From Thermoplasmata archaeon (GTDB lineage: Archaea; Thermoplasmatota; Thermoplasmata; Thermoplasmatales; Thermoplasmataceae): 64,000 nucleotides of DNA. Shown in pieces: positions 1 through 8,593 of the stretch (position 1 is its first letter; every line of letters begins with the position of its first letter). The position numbers and the translations under genes were made by a program. Location of the stretch: assembly GCA_021806235.1 (NCBI GenBank), contig JAJZXU010000028.1, positions 1 through 64,000 on the forward strand. The letters are read 5' to 3'. The notes under the pieces are model-generated. The model ran no database searches, had not been told where the DNA came from, and saw only the letters and a list, made by a program, of their open reading frames with translations.

Positions 1-1
1 T

Positions 2-100
2 CAGGACATGATGGTCGAGACCGTTAAATCGAATTTCATCTGCCTGTCAAAAAAGAAGACATTCTGTGAAAGCTGGATAAATAAATTTGTAGGTCAATAA
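2..100 (+). CDS. C-terminal end of an unidentified gene
   Basis: An open frame runs in from the left edge and stops with TAA at 98-100, giving about 32 residues ending in ...CESWINKFVGQ. The reading is not recognisable as a family from so short a piece; a transposase tail is possible but unproven. Frame 1 is closed at once, so this is the only long plus-strand frame here. It is followed by a separate promoter for the next gene. Confidence 0.35.
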   Translation, partial: QDMMVETVKSNFICLSKKKTFCESWINKFVGQ

Positions 101-123
101 GGATACTATATTATGTCACACAC

Positions 124-131
124 TATATATC
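124..131 (+). promoter_or_regulatory. TATA box of sfsA
   Basis: The run tatatat lies about 20-26 bases before the ATG at 150. In Thermoplasmatales most first genes are transcribed leaderless from a TATA box at this distance, so it supports 150 rather than the in-frame ATG at 189 as the start. Confidence 0.5.
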
Positions 132-149
132 TATAATCAATTTACAGGC

Positions 150-830
150 ATGGCACCTTTCATAACTGTACCGGAAAATTACAGGGTGATGGAATTCAAA
201 AATTTAATTGATGCAGCCATTATTGACCGGCCCAATAGATTTATTGTAAGAACAGAGCTAAATAATAATATCATTAATGTGCACTTACACGACCCCGGGA
301 GGCTGGAGGAATTAATTTATGGCGGAAACCATATGCTAATAAGGGAGGCAAAGGGCAAAAAAACTAGTTATTCAGTTACTTTTATCAGGGACGGGGATGT
401 TTATACATTTAACGATGCCAGATTTCACTCAGAAATTGCCTCAAAATTCATAAAGGATGGCTATAGAAAGGAAGTTAAGGTAAATGATAGCAGAATAGAT
501 TTCAGGTATAATAATTCATTTATTGAAGTTAAATCATGCACACTGGTTGAAGATGGCATAGCAAAATTCCCGGACGCAAAAACAGTAAGGGGCAGAAAAC
601 ATCTGATGGCATTAATGGATTTAATCAAAGGCAACTATAAATCGTATGTCCTGTTTTTGATTTTTAATGAAAATGCATGTTGCTTTTTGCCAAACAGTGA
701 AAGGGATCCGGAATTCTCAAAAACGTTTTATGAGGCATATAATTATGGTGTTAAATTTAAATTTCTGGTATTTTACTATAAGAATGGTTCAATATACTTT
801 AAAAATGAGATAAAACTATGTAAGGGTTAA
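150..830 (+). CDS. sfsA: SfsA family DNA-binding/nuclease-like protein
   Basis: 226 residues, normal length for SfsA. Family signatures are present in order: a DPGRL motif (residues 48-52, NPGRL in most members), RIDF (115-118), EVKSCTL (126-132) and PDA-x-T-x2-RG-x-KHL (141-152). These acidic and basic residues resemble a PD-(D/E)xK nuclease core. The bacterial protein was named for sugar fermentation stimulation and binds DNA, but its real role is unsettled, particularly in archaea. An internal ATG at 189 (MEFKNL) also resembles the usual N-terminus; the TATA spacing favours 150. It is followed 33 bases later by a peptidase gene on the same strand. Confidence 0.85.
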   Translation: MAPFITVPENYRVMEFKNLIDAAIIDRPNRFIVRTELNNNIINVHLHDPGRLEELIYGGNHMLIREAKGKKTSYSVTFIRDGDVYTFNDARFHSEIASKFIKDGYRKEVKVNDSRIDFRYNNSFIEVKSCTLVEDGIAKFPDAKTVRGRKHLMALMDLIKGNYKSYVLFLIFNENACCFLPNSERDPEFSKTFYEAYNYGVKFKFLVFYYKNGSIYFKNEIKLCKG

Positions 831-863
831 AAAATTTTATATCTGAAAATGAAATAGAAGTAA

Positions 864-2054
864 ATGGAATTATCTAAATTAGATGATAAACCATTTATTG
901 AAACTGTGGCAAAAAGGTTACTGAGAATTAAGGCAATATCGCCGGAATCTGGAGGTAGTGGAGAATCGGAAAAAGCAGATGAAATAATTAAGATTCTGGA
1001 TGAATTGGGTTATGGTTATAAAAGATATGATATTATCGATAATAAAAATGTAAAAAGGTCAAATATAACAGTGAAAATAGGAAATTTTGAAAAAACCCTG
1101 TGGATTATTTCACATATTGATACAGTTCCTGAAGGCGATGTAAATTTATGGAATTACAATCCATTTGAGGCCACAGTAATAGATAATAAAATCTATGGCC
1201 GTGGATCAGCGGATAACGGACAGTCAATATTTATGGACTTACTGTTATTAAAAACCCTGGATAAGAGCAGATTAAAAATAAATCTGGGCATAGCCTTTGT
1301 ATCAGATGAAGAAACAGGCAATAATTATGGAATAAGGTATTTACTGGATAAAAATGTTTTTAATAATGATGATCTAATCATTGTGCCAGATGCAGGTTCA
1401 CAGGATGGACTGATGATAGAAACGGCAGAAAAAAGCATTTTGCAGTTAAAATTTACAGTTAAGGGATCGCAGGGCCATGCAAGCATGCCAGAATATTCAG
1501 TAAATGCCTTCAGGGATTCTTCAAAATTTGTTGATATGCTGGATTTTAACCTGCATGAGAAATATTATGGAAAAAACAATTTATTCATACCGCCATATTC
1601 AACATTTGAACCAACAAAGCACGAAAAGAATATAGATAATATAAATACCATTCCGGGCACCGATATTTTTTATCTTGATTGCAGGGTGTTGCCAGAGTAT
1701 AATTTAGGTGAGATTAAGAACCACATAAATGATCTCATAAACAAATTTGAATTAACAAATAAATCAAAGATAAGTTATGAGGTTATGGATGAAATAAATT
1801 CTCCACAACCCACCGATGATAATTCAAGCGTAATAAAAAAATTAAAACTGGCAATAAGAAATATAAGGGGTAAAGATGCAGTGACAGTTGGAATAGGTGG
1901 TGAAACCTTTGCATCGTTTTTCAGGGAAAGAAATATCCCCGCTGCGGTGTGGTCAACTACGGTAATAGAAAGTGCACATATGCCAGATGAATACTGCCTG
2001 ATAACTGATATACTGGACGATTTAAAAATTTTCGAGTATATTATATATAATTAA
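864..2054 (+). CDS. M20 family metallopeptidase (ArgE/DapE-like)
   Basis: 396 residues with the M20 di-zinc layout: HIDTVP (84-89) gives the first metal histidine, GRGSADNGQ (113-120) the bridging aspartate, SDEE (147-150) the general-base and metal acids, VPDAGSQDG (about 175) a further metal aspartate, and ESAHMPDEY near the C-terminus the last histidine. A GHASMPE dimerisation-domain segment lies near residue 205. The family removes acyl or peptidyl groups from amino acids (acetylornithine, succinyl-diaminopimelate, dipeptides). The substrate cannot be read from sequence; archaea of this order lack peptidoglycan, so a peptidase or lysine/arginine role is more likely than murein diaminopimelate. 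Confidence 0.85.
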   Translation: MELSKLDDKPFIETVAKRLLRIKAISPESGGSGESEKADEIIKILDELGYGYKRYDIIDNKNVKRSNITVKIGNFEKTLWIISHIDTVPEGDVNLWNYNPFEATVIDNKIYGRGSADNGQSIFMDLLLLKTLDKSRLKINLGIAFVSDEETGNNYGIRYLLDKNVFNNDDLIIVPDAGSQDGLMIETAEKSILQLKFTVKGSQGHASMPEYSVNAFRDSSKFVDMLDFNLHEKYYGKNNLFIPPYSTFEPTKHEKNIDNINTIPGTDIFYLDCRVLPEYNLGEIKNHINDLINKFELTNKSKISYEVMDEINSPQPTDDNSSVIKKLKLAIRNIRGKDAVTVGIGGETFASFFRERNIPAAVWSTTVIESAHMPDEYCLITDILDDLKIFEYIIYN

Positions 2055-2067
2055 TTATCAGTGAAAT

Positions 2068-2087
2068 TATACGTTAAGAGCCGTATA
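2068..2087. promoter_or_regulatory. Inverted repeat, candidate operator of the DHA2 transporter
   Basis: tatacg and cgtata are perfect inverted arms separated by eight bases. A second palindrome, cgtatacg at 2113-2120, lies just before the AT-rich TATA region (2122-2138). Two related sites upstream of a drug-type exporter suggest local repression. Confidence 0.4.
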
Positions 2088-2154
2088 TTTATTATTATCT
2101 TTGTTAATGTTTCGTATACGTAATATTTATTAATAAAGCTTTGATAAGCCCCCA

Positions 2155-3600
2155 ATGAATAATACAGGTACTCCAAGCAGGAGAGATATAAACATAACAA
2201 TAGCTTTAATGTCATTTTCAGGGTTATTAATTATATACGTTGAAACAATGATAGTCCCGGCAATACCTGTGTTCATTAAATTTTTTCACTCAAAATATGA
2301 TGATGTTTCATGGATTTTAACTGCATATATTATAAGTGGTACTGTATCAGCTGCAATATTTGGAAAGATTGCCGATGTTGTAGGCAAGAAAAAAATATTT
2401 TTGCTTTTAGGCATAATATACACCATTGCAGTATTATTCGGCGGGTTTGCAACAACACTTAATGAACTGATAGCTATAAGGGCTGTGCAGGGACTTGGCT
2501 TTGGAATGATACCCATAGCCTTTGCAATAATCAACGATGTTGTTCCAAGGGAAAGGTTAGCTTTGGCCCAGGGTATTATGAGCGCAACGTTTGCAATCGG
2601 TTCAGGGATAGGGCTTGTGCTGGGTGCATATATAACCGAAACACTGGGCTGGCAGTATGATTTTCACACAGCAATACCTGTTGCGGTTATACTGCTTGTA
2701 TTAACATATGTATTTTTAAAGGATTATTCACATACACATAGGGAAAAAATTGATTATGCCGGTGTAGCCTTACTTGGAATACCCTTAGTAACATTTATAT
2801 TCGCATTATCTGAGGGCCAGAAATATGGATGGATTTCAAAACTAATAATATCACTGTTTATATTTTCATTCATAATGTTCTCTGTGTTTACATACTTTGA
2901 ATCACATTATAAATATGCATTTATAAATATGAAGCTATTAAAGGTAAGAAATGTTATACTTGCAAATATAATTGGGTTATTTGCAATGTCAGCAATGTAC
3001 TTTCTTTTCTTTACTGTTCCAACGTTACTGCAGGATCCGGCTCCCGCGGGTTTTGGCAAAACCGTGTTTGATTCTGGATTGGTTTTATTTCCGGCAACTG
3101 TAATGAATATGGTTTTTGCACCGGTAGCGGCAAGGGTAATAAGGAAAAAAGGACCAAAACCTGCATTACTGATAGGATTAACCGTTGATTTTATAGGTTT
3201 CGTTCTGTTATTTTCATTCAGATCAAACATACCTGAAATATTATTTGATACCATGTTTGTCGGTGCCGGGATATCAATGATGCTGGTGGGAATAATTAAC
3301 GTACTGCTAACATCGACACCGAGGGAACATGCTGGTGAGGCCACTGGAATTAACACAGTTTTCAGGGATATCGGGATGTCCATTGCACCTGCAGTTGGAG
3401 GAGCTTTAGAAACAATGTATACAGTTCCTGTTGTTGTGGGCCATGCAGATGTCCACGGGGCAATAGTAAATATAACAGCCAAATTTCCAGATTCAACTGC
3501 TTATAATTATATATATCTGATCGGTGTAATATTCGTAATATTCGGATTTATATTTACATTACTTATCAAAAAACCGGATAAGAACTCAAATGAATTATGA
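2155..3600 (+). CDS. MFS transporter, DHA2 (EmrB/QacA-like) drug exporter
   Basis: 481 residues with about 14 hydrophobic segments, the number typical of the DHA2 branch of the major facilitator superfamily. Motif A, GKIADVVGKKK, falls in the loop after TM2 (about 62-75), and an RAVQGLGFGM segment after TM4 corresponds to motif B. Family members use proton influx to expel drugs or organic acids. It stands alone between a peptidase and an amino-acid permease, behind palindromic sites at 2068-2120 that may bind a regulator. Substrate unknown. The short open frames on the opposite strand are shadows. Confidence 0.85.
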   Translation: MNNTGTPSRRDINITIALMSFSGLLIIYVETMIVPAIPVFIKFFHSKYDDVSWILTAYIISGTVSAAIFGKIADVVGKKKIFLLLGIIYTIAVLFGGFATTLNELIAIRAVQGLGFGMIPIAFAIINDVVPRERLALAQGIMSATFAIGSGIGLVLGAYITETLGWQYDFHTAIPVAVILLVLTYVFLKDYSHTHREKIDYAGVALLGIPLVTFIFALSEGQKYGWISKLIISLFIFSFIMFSVFTYFESHYKYAFINMKLLKVRNVILANIIGLFAMSAMYFLFFTVPTLLQDPAPAGFGKTVFDSGLVLFPATVMNMVFAPVAARVIRKKGPKPALLIGLTVDFIGFVLLFSFRSNIPEILFDTMFVGAGISMMLVGIINVLLTSTPREHAGEATGINTVFRDIGMSIAPAVGGALETMYTVPVVVGHADVHGAIVNITAKFPDSTAYNYIYLIGVIFVIFGFIFTLLIKKPDKNSNEL

Positions 3601-3604
3601 ATTT

Positions 3605-3624
3605 TATAAAAACTTTTATATATA
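3605..3624 (+). promoter_or_regulatory. Strong BRE/TATA promoter of the APC permease
   Basis: The 20-mer tataaaaacttttatatata combines an A-rich BRE-like part with a TTTATATA box. The identical 20 bases recur at 18489-18508 in front of the secreted-protein/ABC operon. The ATG at 3643 lies 38 bases from the start of the motif. Confidence 0.6.
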
Positions 3625-3642
3625 AAATAAACTTAATCCTCT

Positions 3643-5058
3643 ATGACAGATAGTTACACGCTAAATAGGAATTATCTCAGTGGATTCAGGTTAATATGGC
3701 AGGCTATGGGAACATTATCAATTGCTGCTGATGCAGCTTATCTATTAATAGGTGTTGTTGAATATTCTCTGGGTGCCACACCACTGGCCTTATTATTGGG
3801 GGTTTTCGCATATTTGCTTATAATGAATACCGGTTATCAATTTTCAAAAAATGTTAATTCTGCAGGGTCATATTATACATTTGCCGGCAAAGGCCTCGGT
3901 GGGATAATAGCCACATTTCAGGCATGGAATATGGCGTTTTACGGTATTTTAGGTTATGGTAGTTTTGGCTTTCTCGGTTTAGCATCATTTATAACCCTAA
4001 TAGATCCAGCATATTCAAGTTTTATGTACTGGGTTCCAGTAGCTTTTGTGGCTGCACTGATATCATTTTTATTTACTCACAGGGGAATGAAATTATCAAC
4101 GGATTACCAGATAGCCGGAGGTTTAATAGAGGTATTAGTACTGGTAATAGGATCCATTGCTATAATAATAAATGCTGGAAAATTCAACACACTGAGCGTT
4201 TTTACAACAAAGTATATAGGTAATATATCGCAGCTGTTTTTTGCAATGATCTATTCAATGATATTATATTTTGGAACAACAGTATCAATAACTGCAATGG
4301 GAGAGGAGGCAAAAAGTCCCGAGAAAACTATAAAAAAAGCCCTGATTGGAACTGTTATAATATCAGGATTAACATTACTTCTGGTTTCATATGCATTTAC
4401 TATAGGCTGGGGTCCAGCAAACATGGCATCATTTGCAACCTCACCGGACCCGGGATTAATATTATTTAAGCATATAAATTATATACTTTATATATTACTG
4501 ATAATGGTTACGGTAAACAGTTTCATGGGATATAATATCTCTGTAAGCAATGCTGATTCAAGGATATTCTATAGCTTTGCAAGGGATGGCATACTATTCC
4601 TGCCGGCATCTGTTAAAAAAGTACATAAAAAATACAAAACACCATCAAACTCTGCACTTATAATCTTTATATTATCATTTGTCATTGCAGTAATATTTGG
4701 TTTAAAATTTGGCCCTGTTGCCGGTGGCTTAATAATGTTACTGATGAATGCCTATGCAGCCTATATGGAACATATTATCGCATCAATAAGTTTGCCATTC
4801 CTTATGCACAGAATTAAAAAACTAAAGATTATAGAACACATAATAATACCTGTGGTTGGAATAATAATTCTTGTAATAATTATGCTGGGCACATTAATAA
4901 CACCTGAAAAATATCCCTATAACATAGCCGTTTACTTTGGCATTTCATGGATTTTAATATCTGGATTGCTGACATTAATAGAATACAGAATACATCCAGA
5001 AAATGTTATAAATGCAGGAAATATATCAATAGAAACTATGGACAATGAGGTAAAATAA
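3643..5058 (+). CDS. APC superfamily amino acid permease
   Basis: 471 residues with about 12 membrane spans. The N-terminal part reads SGFRLIWQAMGTLSIAADAAYLLIG and is followed by glycine-rich segments (AGKGLGGIIATFQAWNMAFYG), and the TM6 region holds a TVSITAMGEEAKSPEKTI loop, a hallmark of amino-acid/polyamine/organocation permeases. It would import an amino acid with protons. It converges on a flavin-dependent amine/amino-acid oxidase gene (stop codons 12 bases apart), a plausible partner for using the imported compound. The specific amino acid is unknown. Confidence 0.85.
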   Translation: MTDSYTLNRNYLSGFRLIWQAMGTLSIAADAAYLLIGVVEYSLGATPLALLLGVFAYLLIMNTGYQFSKNVNSAGSYYTFAGKGLGGIIATFQAWNMAFYGILGYGSFGFLGLASFITLIDPAYSSFMYWVPVAFVAALISFLFTHRGMKLSTDYQIAGGLIEVLVLVIGSIAIIINAGKFNTLSVFTTKYIGNISQLFFAMIYSMILYFGTTVSITAMGEEAKSPEKTIKKALIGTVIISGLTLLLVSYAFTIGWGPANMASFATSPDPGLILFKHINYILYILLIMVTVNSFMGYNISVSNADSRIFYSFARDGILFLPASVKKVHKKYKTPSNSALIIFILSFVIAVIFGLKFGPVAGGLIMLLMNAYAAYMEHIIASISLPFLMHRIKKLKIIEHIIIPVVGIIILVIIMLGTLITPEKYPYNIAVYFGISWILISGLLTLIEYRIHPENVINAGNISIETMDNEVK

Positions 5059-5070
5059 TTATATTTTAAT

Positions 5071-6309
5071 TTATAAAATCATATCCTCTATTTTTGATAA
5101 TCTATATTTTCCCGAATATGTATTTATTACCTTCTTACCACCATACAGTGTTGTAGCCTTATCATGTTTATACCTTGAGGCAACAACCCTGCCTATGGAA
5201 TCACCCTTCATTATCCCGCTGCCTGTTGTGCCGGATACGGTTATTATGTTTAAGGAATTGAATATGTATGGCATGAAATCTATTGTATTGTATGAATAAT
5301 AACCCGCCCATGATGATGTAATCCGTGAATTATCAGCTGCAGGAAAATAATTATCCAGAATTGGCTTTACATTGTATGTATAGAAATCCGGCTCCGGCTC
5401 CGGGTTCTCTGTAAATGAGAAATCCCTGTTATAATCATCTGCTAAACTTGTCCAGAATGATGATGCCTGTGGATATGGCCTTATATAGACACCGGATGGA
5501 AATATTGTGAACGGAAAAACACCCGAATCATTGAATATATTTTTATGTACTGTATTTTTTATTCCGGGGGATGTTATCTGAAACACCTGTCTTTTCTTTG
5601 GCCTTAAGTGTGAATCTATGCCAAGTGGATCTAAAAGCTTTGTTGTCCACACATCCGTACATAAAACATAGAAATCGCTTTCTATTATTTCCCTATCAGT
5701 TTCAAGATATTTTACATCTGATTCCTGCCAGTTAAACGGTTCACCCGGATAATTTAGCGGTTTAGATGGAGATAAAACCAGTCTCTTTACCTCTGTATTA
5801 AATTTAAATTCAACACCCATTTCTCTTAATTCATCATAATAGAATTTTGATAGTAAATCCGGTTCTATTATTCCAGCATTTGTATCAAGAACTGCAGTTT
5901 TTATTGAATCGATATCCATAACCTTTTTTGTTTCATCGTCTACAGTAACATTAAAGAATTCCGATAGATCATCATATATTATTTTTGAATTTGGATATCT
6001 TGAAATAAACTCACTATCCTTTTCATGATCAAACAGGAATAAATATCCGCAGAATTTCATACCCAGATCCACATTCAGATTATCCTGTAAATGTTTATAA
6101 AAACTTATTGACGCCTGTGCCATTACCTGATTTTCCCTCAATGAGTAAAAATCCCTGAATGCAGCAGCACTTTTTGCCGTATTTCCTTGCGAAAATGTTT
6201 TGAATTTATCCACAACTAAAATTTTCAGTGAAGAATTGTTTTTCTTCAAATGGTACGCAGAGCTAAGCCCGGTAATTCCAGATCCCACAACAACAACATC
6301 ATATTTCAT
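5071..6309 (-). CDS. FAD-dependent oxidoreductase, DAO family
   Basis: 412 residues. A dinucleotide-binding GSGITG (9-14) opens the protein, followed by the NTAKSAAAFRDFY segment where glycine and sarcosine oxidases place the FAD ring, and a C-terminal GTTGSGIMKGDSIGR motif that closes the FAD site. The D-amino-acid-oxidase fold family includes sarcosine, glycine, proline and glycerol-3-phosphate oxidases and dehydrogenases. No substrate-determining signature stands out. It is transcribed toward the APC permease gene and lies downstream of a GNAT gene on the same strand. Confidence 0.8.
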   Translation of the reverse strand: MKYDVVVVGSGITGLSSAYHLKKNNSSLKILVVDKFKTFSQGNTAKSAAAFRDFYSLRENQVMAQASISFYKHLQDNLNVDLGMKFCGYLFLFDHEKDSEFISRYPNSKIIYDDLSEFFNVTVDDETKKVMDIDSIKTAVLDTNAGIIEPDLLSKFYYDELREMGVEFKFNTEVKRLVLSPSKPLNYPGEPFNWQESDVKYLETDREIIESDFYVLCTDVWTTKLLDPLGIDSHLRPKKRQVFQITSPGIKNTVHKNIFNDSGVFPFTIFPSGVYIRPYPQASSFWTSLADDYNRDFSFTENPEPEPDFYTYNVKPILDNYFPAADNSRITSSWAGYYSYNTIDFMPYIFNSLNIITVSGTTGSGIMKGDSIGRVVASRYKHDKATTLYGGKKVINTYSGKYRLSKIEDMIL

Positions 6310-6415
6310 ACATGTACAAAAGCCAGATATTTATATAAACGTATCTTTAAAGAAATTAGTATTAAAATATAAAATTTCAATAAAAAATAAATTAAATATA
6401 TTAATTATAAGCATT

Positions 6416-7267
6416 TCATGGAACGACTCCAGTATTATAATCCACAAATATACTCTCACCGATCGTTTTAAATCCAAGGTCTCTGTATAGATTAACTGCC
6501 GTATTATTCTGTCTAACATATAATATTATGTTTTCAGTTTTATTTGAGCAATATTTTACAATATATGAGATTAATTCTCTGGCATACCCCATGTTTCTGT
6601 ACTTCCTCAACGTGTATATACCCCCAAGGCCATAGGTTTTCAGTGTTTTTACAACTATTTCTCCGGATGATACAAGTTTATTATCAACAAAGTAACCAAA
6701 AACATCAAAATTTTTTATATATTCCTCCGGATTCACAACCTTGCCGGAGCATTTTATGAAATTACTGTACTGGTCTATATTACTTTCATCAAGTTTTTTT
6801 ATATTACCCGCATCAGAAAAAGTAAAATCCTTTATTTTTAATCTCATAATATATTCTTTATAATATCCTATTTTAAATTTTAATTTTATAATATCAAGGT
6901 TCTTTTCATCAATAATCATTATAAAACTATCATAGTTTATTGTATTTATTGCATATTTGCATGACTCTCTATTACCATAAAACCATATTATTTCATTGCT
7001 TCTATGGTATAACAGCAGCACCCCCCTTATAATATTATTTTCATATACTATTTTTATTTCCGAATTATTATCGTTTATATCCGAAATAATATATGCATTT
7101 CTATATGGATCCTTCATTAAAAATTCTTCAACACTGTATTTATTATCATCTGCCAGATTTACTATATTTATCATTACAGATGGAATATATAAACTGTATT
7201 TAATATTTAAATCAGTTCTCTGCTTCCAGTTTTTCCATTCATACTGATGTAACATATTTTTCAGCAA
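6416..7267 (-). CDS. GNAT family N-acetyltransferase (FR47-like)
   Basis: Up to 283 residues. The C-terminal third has the acetyl-CoA site, TLRKYRNMGYARELISYIV (R/Q-x2-G-x-G/A loop), followed by LYVRQNNTAVNLYRDLGFKTIGE, a classic GNAT ending. The N-terminal half (EEFLMKDPYRNAYIISDI) resembles two-lobed FR47 proteins. The start is uncertain: the longest frame uses TTG at 7267, an ATG lies at 7255 and another at 7174 (MINIVN), where the recognisable fold begins. Acceptor substrate unknown. Confidence 0.75.
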   Translation of the reverse strand: MLKNMLHQYEWKNWKQRTDLNIKYSLYIPSVMINIVNLADDNKYSVEEFLMKDPYRNAYIISDINDNNSEIKIVYENNIIRGVLLLYHRSNEIIWFYGNRESCKYAINTINYDSFIMIIDEKNLDIIKLKFKIGYYKEYIMRLKIKDFTFSDAGNIKKLDESNIDQYSNFIKCSGKVVNPEEYIKNFDVFGYFVDNKLVSSGEIVVKTLKTYGLGGIYTLRKYRNMGYARELISYIVKYCSNKTENIILYVRQNNTAVNLYRDLGFKTIGESIFVDYNTGVVP

Positions 7268-7299
7268 CCTTAAATTCAGGTTTCTGGTTGCACTGGTGT

Positions 7300-7420
7300 T
7301 TCATTTATTTCAGTTATAACATTAAGAACAGCAGGTCAGTCATGGGTAAAAAGTTCATCCAGCACCAGAGCATTCCTGTATATACAGCAGTGGAATGCAG
7401 TAAAAGTCTTTAACACATAA
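7300..7420 (-). pseudogene. Possible short coding relic upstream of the GNAT gene
   Basis: On the minus strand one frame reads YRNALVLDELFTHD, a stop, then PAVLNVITEINETPVQPE before another stop. This is better than chance-looking protein for so short a stretch, but I cannot assign it to a family. It could be a transposase or enzyme fragment. Confidence 0.25.
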
Positions 7421-7455
7421 ATAATAGTTAAATAATAATTATTGATTATATATAA

Positions 7456-7653
7456 ATGAATGATAGGGATGACTATAAAAAGGTTAAAATATGTCCGCAA
7501 TGTGGGTCCTTAAGAGTAAACTGGATAGCCGGTGGTATAGCTGGTCCTGTTTATAAATGTGATGATTGCAATTATGTCGGCTCATTTATCCTTGAGGTAA
7601 ATTTGAAGGATTTAAAAAAGTTTCAGGATGAAATAAAAAATGGTAAAAATTAA
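7456..7653 (+). CDS. Small zinc-ribbon protein
   Basis: 65 residues with two Cys pairs, CPQC and CDDC, at about 12-15 and 36-39, spaced like a zinc ribbon (CPQCGSLRVNWIAGG..., KCDDCNYVGSF). Similar tiny ribbon proteins are common in archaea and may act in transcription or RNA metabolism, but no function is known for this one. It has its own AT-rich promoter region (ttattgattatatataa). Confidence 0.75.
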   Translation: MNDRDDYKKVKICPQCGSLRVNWIAGGIAGPVYKCDDCNYVGSFILEVNLKDLKKFQDEIKNGKN

Positions 7654-7866
7654 TTTCAGGACACAATAAGCAGGACCGTATGAAAATGAAATATTAAAAA
7701 TAGGGGACAGGCTAAAAAATATTATACCACAAATAGTTTACCCTTATTATTTAAGGCTATTTCTATATGGTTAGTTATTTTATGTGTAGTATAAAACAGT
7801 AACAGCATAATGATGTGCCATAATAATTTTCCAGCACCAAATAATTGCCATATTTATTTACATAAA

Positions 7867-7876
7867 ATTTAAATAA
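7867..7876 (+). promoter_or_regulatory. TATA box for the 7897 gene
   Basis: tttaaataaa lies about 25 bases before the ATG at 7897, which argues for a leaderless start there and against the earlier in-frame TTG at 7882. Confidence 0.5.
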
Positions 7877-7896
7877 ATCTATTGCTTTATAATATT

Positions 7897-8568
7897 ATGC
7901 AATCTACAGATTTTTATGGAGAAATAAAAAACATAGTAAAAAAGCACGCAGCAATAAATAATGATTTTATAAACAGATTTTCCAGGGGAGAAATATCTGA
8001 CGATGAATTTATCCGGTTTTCCATTGAATTTTACCATTTTACAAGGGAATGGCCACAGATTTTGAGTACATTGCTTGTAAACACATCAAATGAAGGTGAT
8101 GCATATGAACTTACAAAGATTTTAGTATCTGAACTGGGCGATGATATGCCAGAACACAGGCATGAATTATTATATAGAAAATATTTAAGGTCAATAGGGC
8201 TTAAACCCGAAAATTTAGTTAGAAGAAAACAGTTAGCGACAACAAAGAACTGGTTAGATGGAATGAGAAAGGATTTTTCATCCGATTACCCAGTGGCCCT
8301 TGGTGCCGAATTTGGGCTGGAAAACATGGCAATACCAATGTGGGATAAACTATTACCCGGATTAAAAATAATGAAAGAAAGAAAATACCATGATATGGAT
8401 ATGCTATATTTTACATTTCACAGGGAAATAGAATCAAAACATGAGGACGCAACACAGAATATTATAGGAATACATAGCAATGATGAAAAAAATCAATTTA
8501 TTAATGGGTCAAAAGATATTTTAAATCTGGAAGAAAAATTCTGGCTTGGATTATCAGACAAAAAATAA
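7897..8568 (+). CDS. Heme-oxygenase-like di-iron enzyme candidate (HDO/TenA/CADD-like)
   Basis: 223 residues, all-helical. It has the ligand pattern of heme-oxygenase-like di-iron oxidases: E79 followed by H87/H89 (SELGDDMPEHRHELLYRKYL), E138 (GAEFGLENMA), and H175-x3-E179-x2-H182 (FTFHREIESKH). This closely parallels the six ligands of chlamydial CADD, a self-sacrificing p-aminobenzoate synthase, and distinguishes it from thiaminase TenA. The segment FYHFTREWPQIL is also typical of the TenA/PqqC/CADD superfamily. Reaction unknown: pABA formation, amino-acid oxidative cleavage or another di-iron oxidation are all possible. The gene converges on hmgA. The ATG was chosen over TTG 7882 because of the TATA spacing. 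Confidence 0.7.
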   Translation: MQSTDFYGEIKNIVKKHAAINNDFINRFSRGEISDDEFIRFSIEFYHFTREWPQILSTLLVNTSNEGDAYELTKILVSELGDDMPEHRHELLYRKYLRSIGLKPENLVRRKQLATTKNWLDGMRKDFSSDYPVALGAEFGLENMAIPMWDKLLPGLKIMKERKYHDMDMLYFTFHREIESKHEDATQNIIGIHSNDEKNQFINGSKDILNLEEKFWLGLSDKK

Positions 8569-8593
8569 ATTTTTAATTAATAGTATACTCAAA

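Noticed and set aside
2286-3482. Open frames on the minus strand inside the DHA2 transporter gene (82 and 191 codons)
   Set aside because: They mirror a strongly conserved MFS gene on the plus strand and give low-complexity Ile/Thr/Pro sequence with no domain.
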